A stretch of DNA of 64,000 nucleotides from Moraxella oculi (GTDB lineage: Bacteria > Pseudomonadota > Gammaproteobacteria > Pseudomonadales > Moraxellaceae). Positions 36,082-45,107 of this stretch are shown here, piece by piece. Position 1 is the first letter of the stretch, and every line of letters starts with the position of its first letter. A program made the position numbers and the translations under genes. Under the pieces are notes generated by a model. The model was not told where the DNA came from. It saw only the letters and a list, made by a program, of their open reading frames with translations, and ran no database searches. The stretch spans positions 1-64,000 of the forward strand of contig NZ_JAMBAQ010000006.1 of NCBI RefSeq assembly GCF_023336735.1, written 5' to 3'.

Positions 36082-37395
36082 ATGAAAAAAGCAGCATTGA
36101 TCATTTTTGGCACAGCATTGTCTTTGGCGATATTATTTGTCGCTGGAAATTTTTTGAGTGGTTTTTTTGATATTAACACACGACAAATACCCAAACAAAC
36201 CATGCCATTTAAGACGCAGATTGAGCAAGATTTTGACTATGTGTTTGACATCATCAAAAATGACTATCCTTATACCGAAGCATTAAAGCAATATACTGGC
36301 TATGACTTTTTAGCAGATTATGATAAACACAAAGCCCATGTGATGCAGGCAAAAAACAAAACAGAATTTTTCTTTTTAATGGATGATGTGCTAAAAAAAC
36401 TCAACAACCAACACACGCACATGATGACAAAAGCTGATGTGGAATATGGCATCGGCATTTATAGCCAAAGTCGTCATGACGACTATCGCTGGCAGATTTA
36501 TACCGATTTGACACGCGACCCCATTCTAAAACAAAATTACGCCACTGAAATTGGCTTAACCAAGGAGCAAGAAGCCGAATTAAGAAAACAAAAAATCGCA
36601 GAACATGACGCCAAGTTACAATCGGATCAACCCCCACCATCGCTGTCTTTTTCAGTGATTGATGACAAACTGGCTTATCTCAAGGTGCCTGAGATGACAC
36701 ACTATTCGCAGCTGTATGACGAAGATGTCTCAACACTGATGGGTTATTTGACCACTGCCAAAAACTATCCTGTACTCATCATCGACATTCGAGGTAATGA
36801 AGGTGGGGATACTCGCTACTGGACAAATTTTTTATTACCCAGAATCATCAAACAACCCTATTCATTAAAACTGCTTAGCTTTTATAAAAATGGTCCACAC
36901 ATCAAAGCTTATACAAAAGACAAAGAACTAAAACCCATCAATCTTGATGAGATCAAACGCATCATACCTGTCTCCAACACCTTGGCGGATATTTTGACAA
37001 ATTTTGAGGGATATTTGACACAAGACATACAAGTCAATCCCAGTCCGCAAAGTATTCATTTTAACGGCAAGATTTATTTATTGGTGGATCATCAGGTGTA
37101 CAGCTCTGCTGAAACATTGGCCATTTTTGCTAAAAATACGCATTTTGCCACACTGATTGGTGAGCAAACTGGTGGTGATGGCATTGGTACAGACCCAATG
37201 ATTGTGATACTGCCAAACACGCATTTTGCCATGCGATTTAGTAAACAATTGGGTGTCGATCCAGAGGGCAATATCAATGAATTTCACCCCACCATGCCGA
37301 ATTATGTGGTCAAACATACCAGTGGGTCTGCCAAGCACACTCGATTAGTCGATGACCCTGCGATTAAAAAAGCCATTGAGCTTTCGGGTTTTTAA
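36082..37395 (+). CDS. S41-family (C-terminal processing-like) peptidase
   Basis: The 437 residues start with a membrane anchor or signal segment (about 4-27), so the protein acts in the periplasm or on the membrane. The tail-specific protease fold is seen in VLIIDIRGNEGGDTRYWTNF, in VDHQVYSSAETLAIFAK with the probable nucleophile Ser near 341, and in GEQTGGDG. No PDZ domain is evident; the N-terminal part contains a helical region with PYTEALKQYTGYDFL. The substrate is unknown. No Shine-Dalgarno stronger than TAGGT precedes the ATG. Confidence 0.88.
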   Translation: MKKAALIIFGTALSLAILFVAGNFLSGFFDINTRQIPKQTMPFKTQIEQDFDYVFDIIKNDYPYTEALKQYTGYDFLADYDKHKAHVMQAKNKTEFFFLMDDVLKKLNNQHTHMMTKADVEYGIGIYSQSRHDDYRWQIYTDLTRDPILKQNYATEIGLTKEQEAELRKQKIAEHDAKLQSDQPPPSLSFSVIDDKLAYLKVPEMTHYSQLYDEDVSTLMGYLTTAKNYPVLIIDIRGNEGGDTRYWTNFLLPRIIKQPYSLKLLSFYKNGPHIKAYTKDKELKPINLDEIKRIIPVSNTLADILTNFEGYLTQDIQVNPSPQSIHFNGKIYLLVDHQVYSSAETLAIFAKNTHFATLIGEQTGGDGIGTDPMIVILPNTHFAMRFSKQLGVDPEGNINEFHPTMPNYVVKHTSGSAKHTRLVDDPAIKKAIELSGF

Positions 37396-37444
37396 TAACT
37401 TCATTACAGTCATTCAAAGGTATCACAACAGGGCTAAAAACAGA

Positions 37445-39571
37445 CTAAGCATTGATGTACTCTTTCACATCAGGCAGCCAAGTATCAATGATTTGCCGTG
37501 CCAGTTGTTGCTGACTGGCATCGTTGATGAGCTGATGGGCGATGATCTGGGCGGCTTCCAACAGCGTTTCATCTCTGACAATGTCGGCCAGATAGTAACC
37601 CATATCGCCTGTTTGGCGCTTACCCAATAATTCTCCCGCCCCACGCAGTTGCAAATCTTTTTGGGCGATCACAAATCCATCTGTACTATCCCTTAGAACA
37701 TTAAGGCGTTCAATACCTGTAGGCGATAACGGCGTTTGGTATAACAACACACAAAACGACTTGGTAGAGCCACGACCAACACGCCCACGCAACTGATGCA
37801 ACTGAGAAAGTCCCAAGCGTTCAGCATTTTCAATAACCATCAAGGACGCATTCGGCACATCCACACCCACTTCAATGACTGTGGTCGCCACCAACAGGTC
37901 AATATTACCCAATTTAAACTCATTCATGACGACTTGTTTGTCGGTAGCCTTCATTCTGCCATGCACCAGCCCAATCTTAATATCCAGCCGTTCACACAAA
38001 TCCTCATACAACAGCTCTGCCGACTGAACATCCAGCACGCTAGACTCTTCTACCAAGGGGCATACCCAGTAGGCTTGCTTACCTGCCTTACAATTGACAC
38101 GAATTCTTTCAATTACCTCATCGCGACGATCACGACTGATGGTTACGGTCGTAATTGGGGTTCGGTTGGGTGGCAACTCATCAATCACCGACACATCCAT
38201 GTCGCCATACATACTCATGGCAAGCGTTCTAGGAATGGGTGTTGCAGTCATGGCAAGTTGATGAGGCGTGGTGTTAGCCACTCCTTTATTGGTGAGGCGA
38301 AGTCTTTGTTCCACCCCAAAACGGTGTTGCTCGTCAATGATGACCAAGCCCAATTTGGCAAACTCAACACCATCTTGAAACAACGCATGCGTCCCCACAA
38401 CAATCTGCACATCATTAGCAAGTATTTGTCTTAGCATGGCGTCTCGTTCTTTTATGGTTTGCCTACCCACCAAAAAACCCACACCCACACCCAAAGGCTC
38501 AAACCATTTTTGAAAATTAATAAAATGCTGCTCCGCCAAAATCTCCGTAGGTGCCATGACTGCCACTTGCCAACCACTGTCTAACGCATGGCATGCAGTC
38601 AATGCCGCCACCAAGGTTTTACCTGCACCAACATCTCCTTGTACAAGCCTTAACATGGGTTTGCTGTTTGCCATATCCGCCACAGATTCACCAATCACAC
38701 GCCTCTGAGCACAAGTCAACTCAAATGGCAGACCCGACATCAAGGCATCCGCCATAGGACTGGCATTCTGACATCTTGGTGCTTGATGTCGATAGACATC
38801 ATTACGCCGATACAAAAATGCCAATTGATGAGCCACCAACTCCTCAATGATGATACGCCGACACGCTGGGTGAGTGCGTTCTTTTAGTCCATTTAGCAGT
38901 GCCGTCTGACTAAAAATATCTGCATTTTGATCAGGTAAGTGTATGTATTTTAGAGCTGTCCATAAATCAGCTCGTGCGTCTTTAACGCCTGCATTCTCAA
39001 GCTGCTCTACCGATAAACCACACAAAGCTTGGTGCGATACGGCATTGATGGCAAGACGCACAAGCTGGCGAATTTTATTTTGATGCAAGCCTTTGACCGC
39101 AGGATAGATGGGTAATAGTCCACTCTCAAAGGTCTTGGTGCCTGTGATGTGATAATCCGGGTGAGCCATCTGCACACCATAGCGACTGACTTTAATCTCA
39201 CCAAACGCCGTGATGTTTGCCCCCACCACCATTGTACTTTTTAATGTTGCGTAAGTTTTAAAAAAGCGTAAAACCAGCACGCCTGTGCCATCATCAAGTG
39301 TCGCACTCATGCCTGTACGACTGTCATCAACATGAGTAATCACGCCACTGACCAACACGCTCATGCCATGCTCAACATCACGAATCGGTACAAGATGGCT
39401 GCGATCTTCATACTCTCGTGGCAAATGCAGTAACATATCAAAAATTCGATGAATGCCCAGCTCTTTTAGGCGACCAGCCAACGCATCGCCCACCCCTGAC
39501 AGTGCTGTCATGGGCAGATTAACCATAAGATTCATTGATGAATTTGGCATGACATGCCCCACCTTCGCCAA
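37445..39571 (-). CDS. recG: ATP-dependent DNA helicase RecG
   Basis: RecG remodels stalled forks and Holliday junctions. The 708-residue protein shows the wedge domain at the N-terminus (LPMTALSGVGDALAGRLKEL). Helicase motif I is GDVGAGKT (near 311), motif II DEQH (near 411) and motif III TATPIPRTLA. The C-terminal motifs QLHQLRGRVGRG and FCVLLY are present. A likely start is Met13 (39535, MNLMVNLPMTALSGVG), which matches the family N-terminus better than 39571. It stands alone and converges on the S41 peptidase gene. Confidence 0.96.
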   Translation of the reverse strand: MAKVGHVMPNSSMNLMVNLPMTALSGVGDALAGRLKELGIHRIFDMLLHLPREYEDRSHLVPIRDVEHGMSVLVSGVITHVDDSRTGMSATLDDGTGVLVLRFFKTYATLKSTMVVGANITAFGEIKVSRYGVQMAHPDYHITGTKTFESGLLPIYPAVKGLHQNKIRQLVRLAINAVSHQALCGLSVEQLENAGVKDARADLWTALKYIHLPDQNADIFSQTALLNGLKERTHPACRRIIIEELVAHQLAFLYRRNDVYRHQAPRCQNASPMADALMSGLPFELTCAQRRVIGESVADMANSKPMLRLVQGDVGAGKTLVAALTACHALDSGWQVAVMAPTEILAEQHFINFQKWFEPLGVGVGFLVGRQTIKERDAMLRQILANDVQIVVGTHALFQDGVEFAKLGLVIIDEQHRFGVEQRLRLTNKGVANTTPHQLAMTATPIPRTLAMSMYGDMDVSVIDELPPNRTPITTVTISRDRRDEVIERIRVNCKAGKQAYWVCPLVEESSVLDVQSAELLYEDLCERLDIKIGLVHGRMKATDKQVVMNEFKLGNIDLLVATTVIEVGVDVPNASLMVIENAERLGLSQLHQLRGRVGRGSTKSFCVLLYQTPLSPTGIERLNVLRDSTDGFVIAQKDLQLRGAGELLGKRQTGDMGYYLADIVRDETLLEAAQIIAHQLINDASQQQLARQIIDTWLPDVKEYINA

Positions 39572-39802
39572 ACCACAGAGATTTTTTATAAGACGACCAA
39601 ACTTACTGACCCATCAACTAAGGGATCTTGTCATTGTACCGTTGTTCTGATGATGCGTCAACATACAAGCCGTATCGTGGCAGAATGATGATTGAGATGA
39701 CTGGGTGATGTGTTGAACAGCATTTCACATGAACCCCCCAAACTGCTTAAATTTGATAATGAGACACAAAAATCATGGTTTTTTTGTTTTTCATCACGAT
39801 CG

Positions 39803-40369
39803 TCATTTGATTAGTTGGCTGATGGCTTTAAAATCAGGATGCTGACTAAAACGAATCAACTCAAAGAGTATTGATTCGACAGTTGTTATCACTGCACCCT
39901 CTGCCTGCATGCGATTTAGAGCAACTTTACGATCATGAGGATTTCGTGAACTGGTGGCATCACTGATGATGACAGGGTGCATGCCACGATCTAGCAAATC
40001 AAGGGCTGTTTGTTGCACACAGACATGGGTTTCTATGCCAAATAATATAACATGCCGTCGATTGTGCATGGTGAGATGTCGCCAAGTTGGCTCATCATCG
40101 ACCGAGCTGAATGATGATTTTTCAAAAACGCTCGCTTCATTCCATGCCTCTGATAATTCATTCACCGTACGCCCCAATCCTTTTGGATATTGCTCATTGA
40201 CCGTTAAAGGAATGCCAAGTTGACACAGTCCTTTGATGAGGATTTTTGCTTGATGGGTGATTCTGCCCATCTCATGAATGTGCGGCACAAATTTATCTTG
40301 CATGTCAATGAGTAACGCCTGAGTATCTTCTTGGTGTATGCGATGAGTGCGTGTTAAAACGGCAGTCAT
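39803..40369 (-). CDS. Isochorismatase-family hydrolase (YcaC-like)
   Basis: The 188-residue cytosolic protein has the cysteine-hydrolase triad of the family: Asp in ALLIDMQDKF, Lys in EQYPKGLG, and Cys in GIETHVCVQQTALDLLDRG. It most resembles the YcaC subgroup, whose natural substrate is not known. AAGGAG precedes the ATG, a strong ribosome site. It is flanked by non-coding gaps and has no obvious operon partner. Confidence 0.88.
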   Translation of the reverse strand: MTAVLTRTHRIHQEDTQALLIDMQDKFVPHIHEMGRITHQAKILIKGLCQLGIPLTVNEQYPKGLGRTVNELSEAWNEASVFEKSSFSSVDDEPTWRHLTMHNRRHVILFGIETHVCVQQTALDLLDRGMHPVIISDATSSRNPHDRKVALNRMQAEGAVITTVESILFELIRFSQHPDFKAISQLIK

Positions 40370-40507
40370 AAAAGCTCCTTAGGTTATGATGCAATCCTCA
40401 TTCAATGTACTAGACTTTTTGCGGTCGGTCAAGGTTTTTGTGCCATATCATAAAACACGCCATGTGCTTAACACAATACAATCATCTTTTCATCATTTTA
40501 TCATCCA

Positions 40508-40545
40508 ATAAAAACCCCCTTGTTTATTCAAGGGGGGGGGGATTT
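40508..40545 (-). terminator. Terminator of the FKBP gene containing a run of ten G
   Basis: On the minus strand CCCCCTTG and CAAGGGGG pair around a TTTATT-type loop, followed by TTTTTATT. The plus strand carries ten consecutive G (40532-40541), five more than the stem needs. Confidence 0.7.
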
Positions 40546-41381
40546 TATTTGTTGGTATGAGTATTGGCATCTTGTGCTTGGCTTGCAGCTTGGGCGGCGG
40601 CCATCTGCTGCCTGACTTTATCCATGGCAGCTTTGGCAGCGGCATCATCAAGCAATTCCACAGTAAAAATCAATGTGCTATTAGGTTCGATGCCAGGACT
40701 ACCCACATCGCCATACGCCAACTCGCTGGGTACATAAAGCTCATACTTACCGCCTTCTTTCATCAATTGCAGACCCTCAGTCCAACCTTTAATGACCTCA
40801 TTAAGCTTAAACTGTGCTGGCATGCCACGCTCGTATGATGAATCAAAAACCTCGCCATTAATCAGCCTACCTTCATAATTCACCGTTACCACATCGGTAG
40901 CTTTCGGCTTTTTACCTGTACCTTCCTTAATGACTTTATATTGTAAACCTGAAGCCGTGGTATGTACGCCGTCTTTTTTGGCATTTTCTGCTAAAAATTG
41001 CTCGCCATCTGCTTTATTCTTAGCAGCTTTATCTTCAGATTCTTTGATTTTACGCTCTTCAAAAGCTTTGCCAACTGCCTCAATTTGCTCATCAGTCAAA
41101 GCACTTTGTTTGCCCACATACGCATCTTTGATCGCCTTGGCAAGTATGTCCACATCCAGCTCTTCATTCATTTGTTTGGCGTTGTTTTTTAAGTGAAGAC
41201 CTTCTTGATAGCCGATGATGTAGCTGATTTTTTGGGTTTCGGTACTATTTTGAGTAACCACAGTGGATTTTTCAGATTTGACGGCAGTGGTAGTATCAGC
41301 TGCTTGGCTTTTGTTTTTATCGCAGCCAGCCAATGCCATCGTTGCCATCAGACTTGCAATCAATAGGGTGGATTTTTTCAT
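40545..41381 (-). CDS. FKBP-type peptidyl-prolyl isomerase lipoprotein (FkpA/Mip-like)
   Basis: I start at 41381 (278 residues), preceded by GAGAG; an upstream extension lacks a signal. A lipoprotein signal ends LAGC with Cys20. Residues about 50-140 form the helical dimerisation domain (SYIIGYQEGLHLK, VGKAFEERK). The FKBP domain follows: TTASGLQYKVIKEGTGKKP, VNYEGRLINGEVFDSSYERG and YGDVGSPGIEPNSTLIF. A Gln/Ala-rich tail ends the protein. It probably assists folding in the periplasm or on the outer membrane; Mip-type relatives are virulence-associated in other genera. Confidence 0.92.
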   Translation of the reverse strand: MKKSTLLIASLMATMALAGCDKNKSQAADTTTAVKSEKSTVVTQNSTETQKISYIIGYQEGLHLKNNAKQMNEELDVDILAKAIKDAYVGKQSALTDEQIEAVGKAFEERKIKESEDKAAKNKADGEQFLAENAKKDGVHTTASGLQYKVIKEGTGKKPKATDVVTVNYEGRLINGEVFDSSYERGMPAQFKLNEVIKGWTEGLQLMKEGGKYELYVPSELAYGDVGSPGIEPNSTLIFTVELLDDAAAKAAMDKVRQQMAAAQAASQAQDANTHTNK

Positions 41382-41518
41382 GACACTCTCAAAAAATAAA
41401 CTTAATGAAATCGGTGAATAGCGACAAAAGCACTGCACCTAGACCTAGAAAGCACATCATACCAAAAAAAATGCCCAGCCGCCATGATTTTGAGTTTATT
41501 TTAATGGCTATTTAAAGC

Positions 41519-41546
41519 TTGACTGTATAGGAATTGTTAATATTGT
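41519..41546 (+). promoter_or_regulatory. Possible promoter of the mechanosensitive channel gene
   Basis: TTGACT (41519-41524) and TATTGT (41541-41546) are 16 nt apart in the divergent spacer. The assignment rests on motif match only. Confidence 0.35.
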
Positions 41547-41722
41547 TATAAAAAATTATCAGTAGGCAAGATTAGGGCGATTTTAATGCTATTATTTAAC
41601 AATGAATGGTCGTTTATGATGTGTCCAAAATCAGAAAGTTGATTAGCATACCTCAACGATTTTGACATCATCAAGGAAACACAAACTTTAAACTTGGAGC
41701 ATACTCAATCATGGAGCATTAT

Positions 41723-43222
41723 ATGAATTTCGCCATTTTTAACCAATACCTACAAAGCCCGATCGGCTCTATTGTTGGTGCCATCTTAATTTTCATCTTA
41801 GGCTGGATTGCCGCTCTCATCTTGGCATCATTGACCAAAAAAGGTTTGACCAAATTAAACCTAAACGAGTACATGCACCAGTCAACAGGTAGCCATTATG
41901 ATCTTAACAGCCTAATTGGCAAAATCGTTTTTTGGTTTGTGCTTGCCGTTGGGGTGTCTGCATCACTCAATCAGCTAAACCTCAACTCAGTCTCCGCCCC
42001 TTTTGCCAACATGATTAACCAAGTACTGTCATTCCTACCAAACATGTTGGCAGCTGTTGCCATCGGTGTGATAGGTTGGGTAATCGCAACCATCGCTCGC
42101 AACGCACTAAATACCGCACTTGCCAAAACGACACTGGATGAAAAGCTGTCGCAAGAAGCTGGCGTAAAACCGATGAGTGGCACAATCACTGACATCGTAT
42201 ATTGGTTCATCATGCTCATGGTAATGACCATGGTGCTAGGTCGCCTAGGGCTTAATGGTCTGTTTGCCCCATTGACCAACATGATTGATAAAACATTTAA
42301 TTTCATACCCAATGCCTTGATGGCAAGTTTGGTGTTTTTCATTGGTTATATTGTTGCCAAAGTGGTGCGTGGCATTGTTACCAATCTGGTTGCAGGATTC
42401 AACATTCAAGCACTTGCCAGCAAAGCAGGCATCAGTGAAAAAAACAGCCTACCGTCAATTGCAGGCTCACTGTCGTTCATGCTCATCATCGTACCATTCA
42501 CCATTGCCGCATTGGACGCATTGAAGGTTGATACCATCTCTCGTCCTGCAACCAACATGCTCAATAAAATCTTAGAGGCTCTGCCAAACATCTTCACAGC
42601 AGTCGCAATCTTGGTGATCACTTATTATGTGGTACGCATGCTTGCAAACATCGTTAAAGGCATTTTGGCTAACACACAAATTGACTCTTTGCCTGCTAAG
42701 CTTGGACTGCAAGGCGTATTCGGCAGTAAACAGATTTCTGACATCATTGGCTGTGCCATCTTGTTTTTCGCCATGCTATTTGCCAGCATCGCAGCGGCGG
42801 ATTTGTTAGGATTCCATCACATCAGCGGCATCATCACCATGTTCATTGCTTTTGGTAGTCAAATCATCTTAGGTGCCATTATCTTAACCATCGGTTTTTG
42901 GCTTGCAAACATCATCGCAGGCGTCGTAGAACGCTCTGAACAAGGCAGTAAATTCCTTGCCAATATCGTCCGTGTGCTCATCATGGGCTTGGTACTGGCA
43001 ATGGGTCTAAAAGCAATGGGCATCGCTGATAGCATTGTCAATCTTGCTTTTGGTCTGACATTAGGTGCGGTAGCAGTGGCATTTGCCCTAGCATTTGGTT
43101 TGGGTGGTCGTGAGGCAGCCGCAACCTTATTAAAGCGTATCCAGGACAAAGCACAAGATCGCACTGACAATCAAATCACCCCACCCAATCACCTTAAAAA
43201 TGATGTAAAAAACGATGATTGA
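41723..43222 (+). CDS. MscS-related mechanosensitive ion channel with TM-helix repeats
   Basis: I prefer the ATG at 41723 because GGAG lies 6 nt before it (499 residues); the ATG at 41711 is an alternative. The protein contains several copies of a TM-helix repeat with the pattern P-N-[ML/IF]-.A...-I-.-.-I-[GT] (FLPNMLAAVAIGVIGWVIA, FIPNALMASLVFFIGYIVAK, ALPNIFTAVAILVITYYVV). The final block AFALAFGLGGREAAATLL is typical of this channel subgroup, which includes Pseudomonas CmpX. It is a polytopic inner-membrane protein probably involved in envelope or osmotic homeostasis. The short hydrophilic tail is acidic and basic mixed. Confidence 0.88.
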   Translation: MNFAIFNQYLQSPIGSIVGAILIFILGWIAALILASLTKKGLTKLNLNEYMHQSTGSHYDLNSLIGKIVFWFVLAVGVSASLNQLNLNSVSAPFANMINQVLSFLPNMLAAVAIGVIGWVIATIARNALNTALAKTTLDEKLSQEAGVKPMSGTITDIVYWFIMLMVMTMVLGRLGLNGLFAPLTNMIDKTFNFIPNALMASLVFFIGYIVAKVVRGIVTNLVAGFNIQALASKAGISEKNSLPSIAGSLSFMLIIVPFTIAALDALKVDTISRPATNMLNKILEALPNIFTAVAILVITYYVVRMLANIVKGILANTQIDSLPAKLGLQGVFGSKQISDIIGCAILFFAMLFASIAAADLLGFHHISGIITMFIAFGSQIILGAIILTIGFWLANIIAGVVERSEQGSKFLANIVRVLIMGLVLAMGLKAMGIADSIVNLAFGLTLGAVAVAFALAFGLGGREAAATLLKRIQDKAQDRTDNQITPPNHLKNDVKNDD

Positions 43223-43252
43223 TGTCGCATTTTCATCAAGCCATTTCATTTT

Positions 43253-43287
43253 AAACAAACGGCGTCAAATGCCGTTTGTTTTTTTAT
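43253..43287 (+). terminator. Terminator after the channel gene
   Basis: AAACAAACGGC pairs with GCCGTTTGTTT around GTCAAAT and is followed by TTTTTTTATT. Confidence 0.8.
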
Positions 43288-43430
43288 TGTCCAAGTCATA
43301 TTCAATCACCAAAAAAACGGTCCAATCATGATTAAAAAACAAGCTGACGGTACTCATGAATTTTGTTATACTAGCCAAACGCTCAATTGGTTAATTGTTG
43401 ATGGCCAGCATTTAAAAAAGGAGAAAGGCA

Positions 43431-43883
43431 ATGTATCAACATGTATTATTGGTAACCGACTTGCAAGATGATACTGATTTGGTCGCTGCCAAAGCAAAAT
43501 GGATTTTAAATACATCGCCAAACACCCAATTATCCGTGCTGCATGTCGTTGAAGAAACCATGATTGGCTTCGGCTATGAATCCATCCCTTCATCTGCCTT
43601 AAGTGAAAACATCAACAACCAACGCTGTCAAGAAGCTCGACTACGCTTAGCGCAGATTCTTAGCAGAAATGAGTTGCACGCCCATCATGTCAATATCAAA
43701 ACCGCCATTTCAGGACATAAAGGCATTGTGGATTATTGTCATCAACATGCTGTTGATCTGATCGTCATTGGTCGCCATAAGCGTACAGGTTTATCGGCAT
43801 GGCTGACAGGTGCGACAGCAGACAGCATCTTGCCCGATATTGATAGTGATTTACTTGTAGTTCAGCTGACATCGTCCAATTGA
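43431..43883 (+). CDS. Universal stress protein (UspA family)
   Basis: The 150-residue single Usp domain starts MYQHVLLVTDLQDDTDLVAA. The ATP-binding pattern G-x2-G-x9-G-S/T is approximated by VIGRHKRTGLSAWLTGATAD then SIL near the C-terminus. AGGAG precedes the ATG. Usp proteins aid survival in stationary phase and other stress. The PfkB kinase gene follows after 56 nt and may be co-transcribed. Confidence 0.9.
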   Translation: MYQHVLLVTDLQDDTDLVAAKAKWILNTSPNTQLSVLHVVEETMIGFGYESIPSSALSENINNQRCQEARLRLAQILSRNELHAHHVNIKTAISGHKGIVDYCHQHAVDLIVIGRHKRTGLSAWLTGATADSILPDIDSDLLVVQLTSSN

Positions 43884-43939
43884 TGGATATTGACCATCTT
43901 AGTATTTTTAGTTGATTTATTACCTTATTTAGGATCATT

Positions 43940-44941
43940 ATGTACGACATCATCGCCATTGGCAACGCTCTTTTGGACACCGAATTTCAAATTACAGATG
44001 AGACGCTGACTGCAACAGGATTGACTCGTGGTAACATGACACTTGCCGACCTTGATGCTCAAAATGAGTTATTTGCCACGCTTAGCCAAACAGGCAATCA
44101 AATCGCCAAACAAGCAGGTGGTGGCTCAGCCGCCAACAGCATGGTAGCATTTGCTTCTTTAGGTGGTCAGGCATTTTATCAATGCAGGGTTGGTGATGAT
44201 GACAAGGGCAAATTTTACTTAAATGATTTGAAAGCATCGGGCGTATCGACAGACGCAGCTTTCGCCATTGACCATGATGGTACGACGGGTTCATGCGTAG
44301 TCTTGGTTACGCCAGATGGTGAGCGTACCATGCAGACGCACTTAGGCACAAGCAGCCAAATCAATCAAGACAATATCAAATTCGACACACTCAAAAATGC
44401 CAGCTGGCTGTATCTTGAAGGCTATCTTGCCATGTCGCCATCAATTACCACAGGCATCATGCAGCTTCGCCAGCTTGCCAAAGAAAACGGCATCAAAGTT
44501 GCAGTCAGCTTTGCCGACCCTGCCGTGGTCAAATTTGCCAAGTCCGGCCTAGATGAGATGCTCTTAGGTGGCGTTGATGCCATATTTTGCAATCTGGAAG
44601 AAGCCAAAACATACACAGGTACAACTTGCCAAGAATCTGCCATAAAAAGCTTAGGAAAACTTGCCGGTTTGGTCGTGATTACTAATGGCAGTGAACCAAC
44701 TCTCATTGCCAACCAAGGTGATGTCATCAGCGTGCCGTCCATGACTATTGATAAGGTGGTGGATACCAATGGTGCAGGCGATAACTACGCTGGGGCTTTT
44801 TTGTACGCCTTAACTCGCAATCACGCACCAGATCTATGCGGACAGCTTGCTGCCCATGTCGCAGCTTCTGTTGTAGCACAGTTTGGACCACGCTTGACAA
44901 GCCAAGAATATCAAGCGATTAAAATGAAAGTTTTAGGCTAA
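43940..44941 (+). CDS. PfkB-family kinase, adenosine-kinase-like
   Basis: The 333-residue ribokinase-fold protein shows GGGSAANSMVAFASLGGQAF at the N-terminus. The C-terminal signature DTNGAGDNYAGAFLYAL contains the catalytic Asp and anion hole. The family pattern suggests adenosine or a related nucleoside as substrate; a sugar cannot be excluded. AGGA precedes the ATG. A strong terminator follows, ending the usp-pfkB unit. Confidence 0.88.
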   Translation: MYDIIAIGNALLDTEFQITDETLTATGLTRGNMTLADLDAQNELFATLSQTGNQIAKQAGGGSAANSMVAFASLGGQAFYQCRVGDDDKGKFYLNDLKASGVSTDAAFAIDHDGTTGSCVVLVTPDGERTMQTHLGTSSQINQDNIKFDTLKNASWLYLEGYLAMSPSITTGIMQLRQLAKENGIKVAVSFADPAVVKFAKSGLDEMLLGGVDAIFCNLEEAKTYTGTTCQESAIKSLGKLAGLVVITNGSEPTLIANQGDVISVPSMTIDKVVDTNGAGDNYAGAFLYALTRNHAPDLCGQLAAHVAASVVAQFGPRLTSQEYQAIKMKVLG

Positions 44942-44954
44942 TCCTTCGGTACAA

Positions 44955-44984
44955 AAAAATCGCTCACCCATTGAGCGATTTTTC
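44955..44984 (+). terminator. Terminator after the PfkB kinase gene
   Basis: AAAAATCGCTCA and TTGAGCGATTTTT pair around CCCA. It also lies just beyond the end of the convergent pnp. Confidence 0.8.
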
Positions 44985-45107
44985 TCATTTTTGATTAATA
45001 GCAATAAAAAGTGTCATCGAACCCATACAAGCTCCATGACACTCAACAGATCAGAAATCACCACAAGCCAATCACAAAAAAGCGTTGGCATGCACATTTA
45101 TGATGGC

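Noticed and set aside
37796-38434. 212-codon plus-strand frame
   Set aside because: It is antisense to the recG helicase motifs; a composition shadow.
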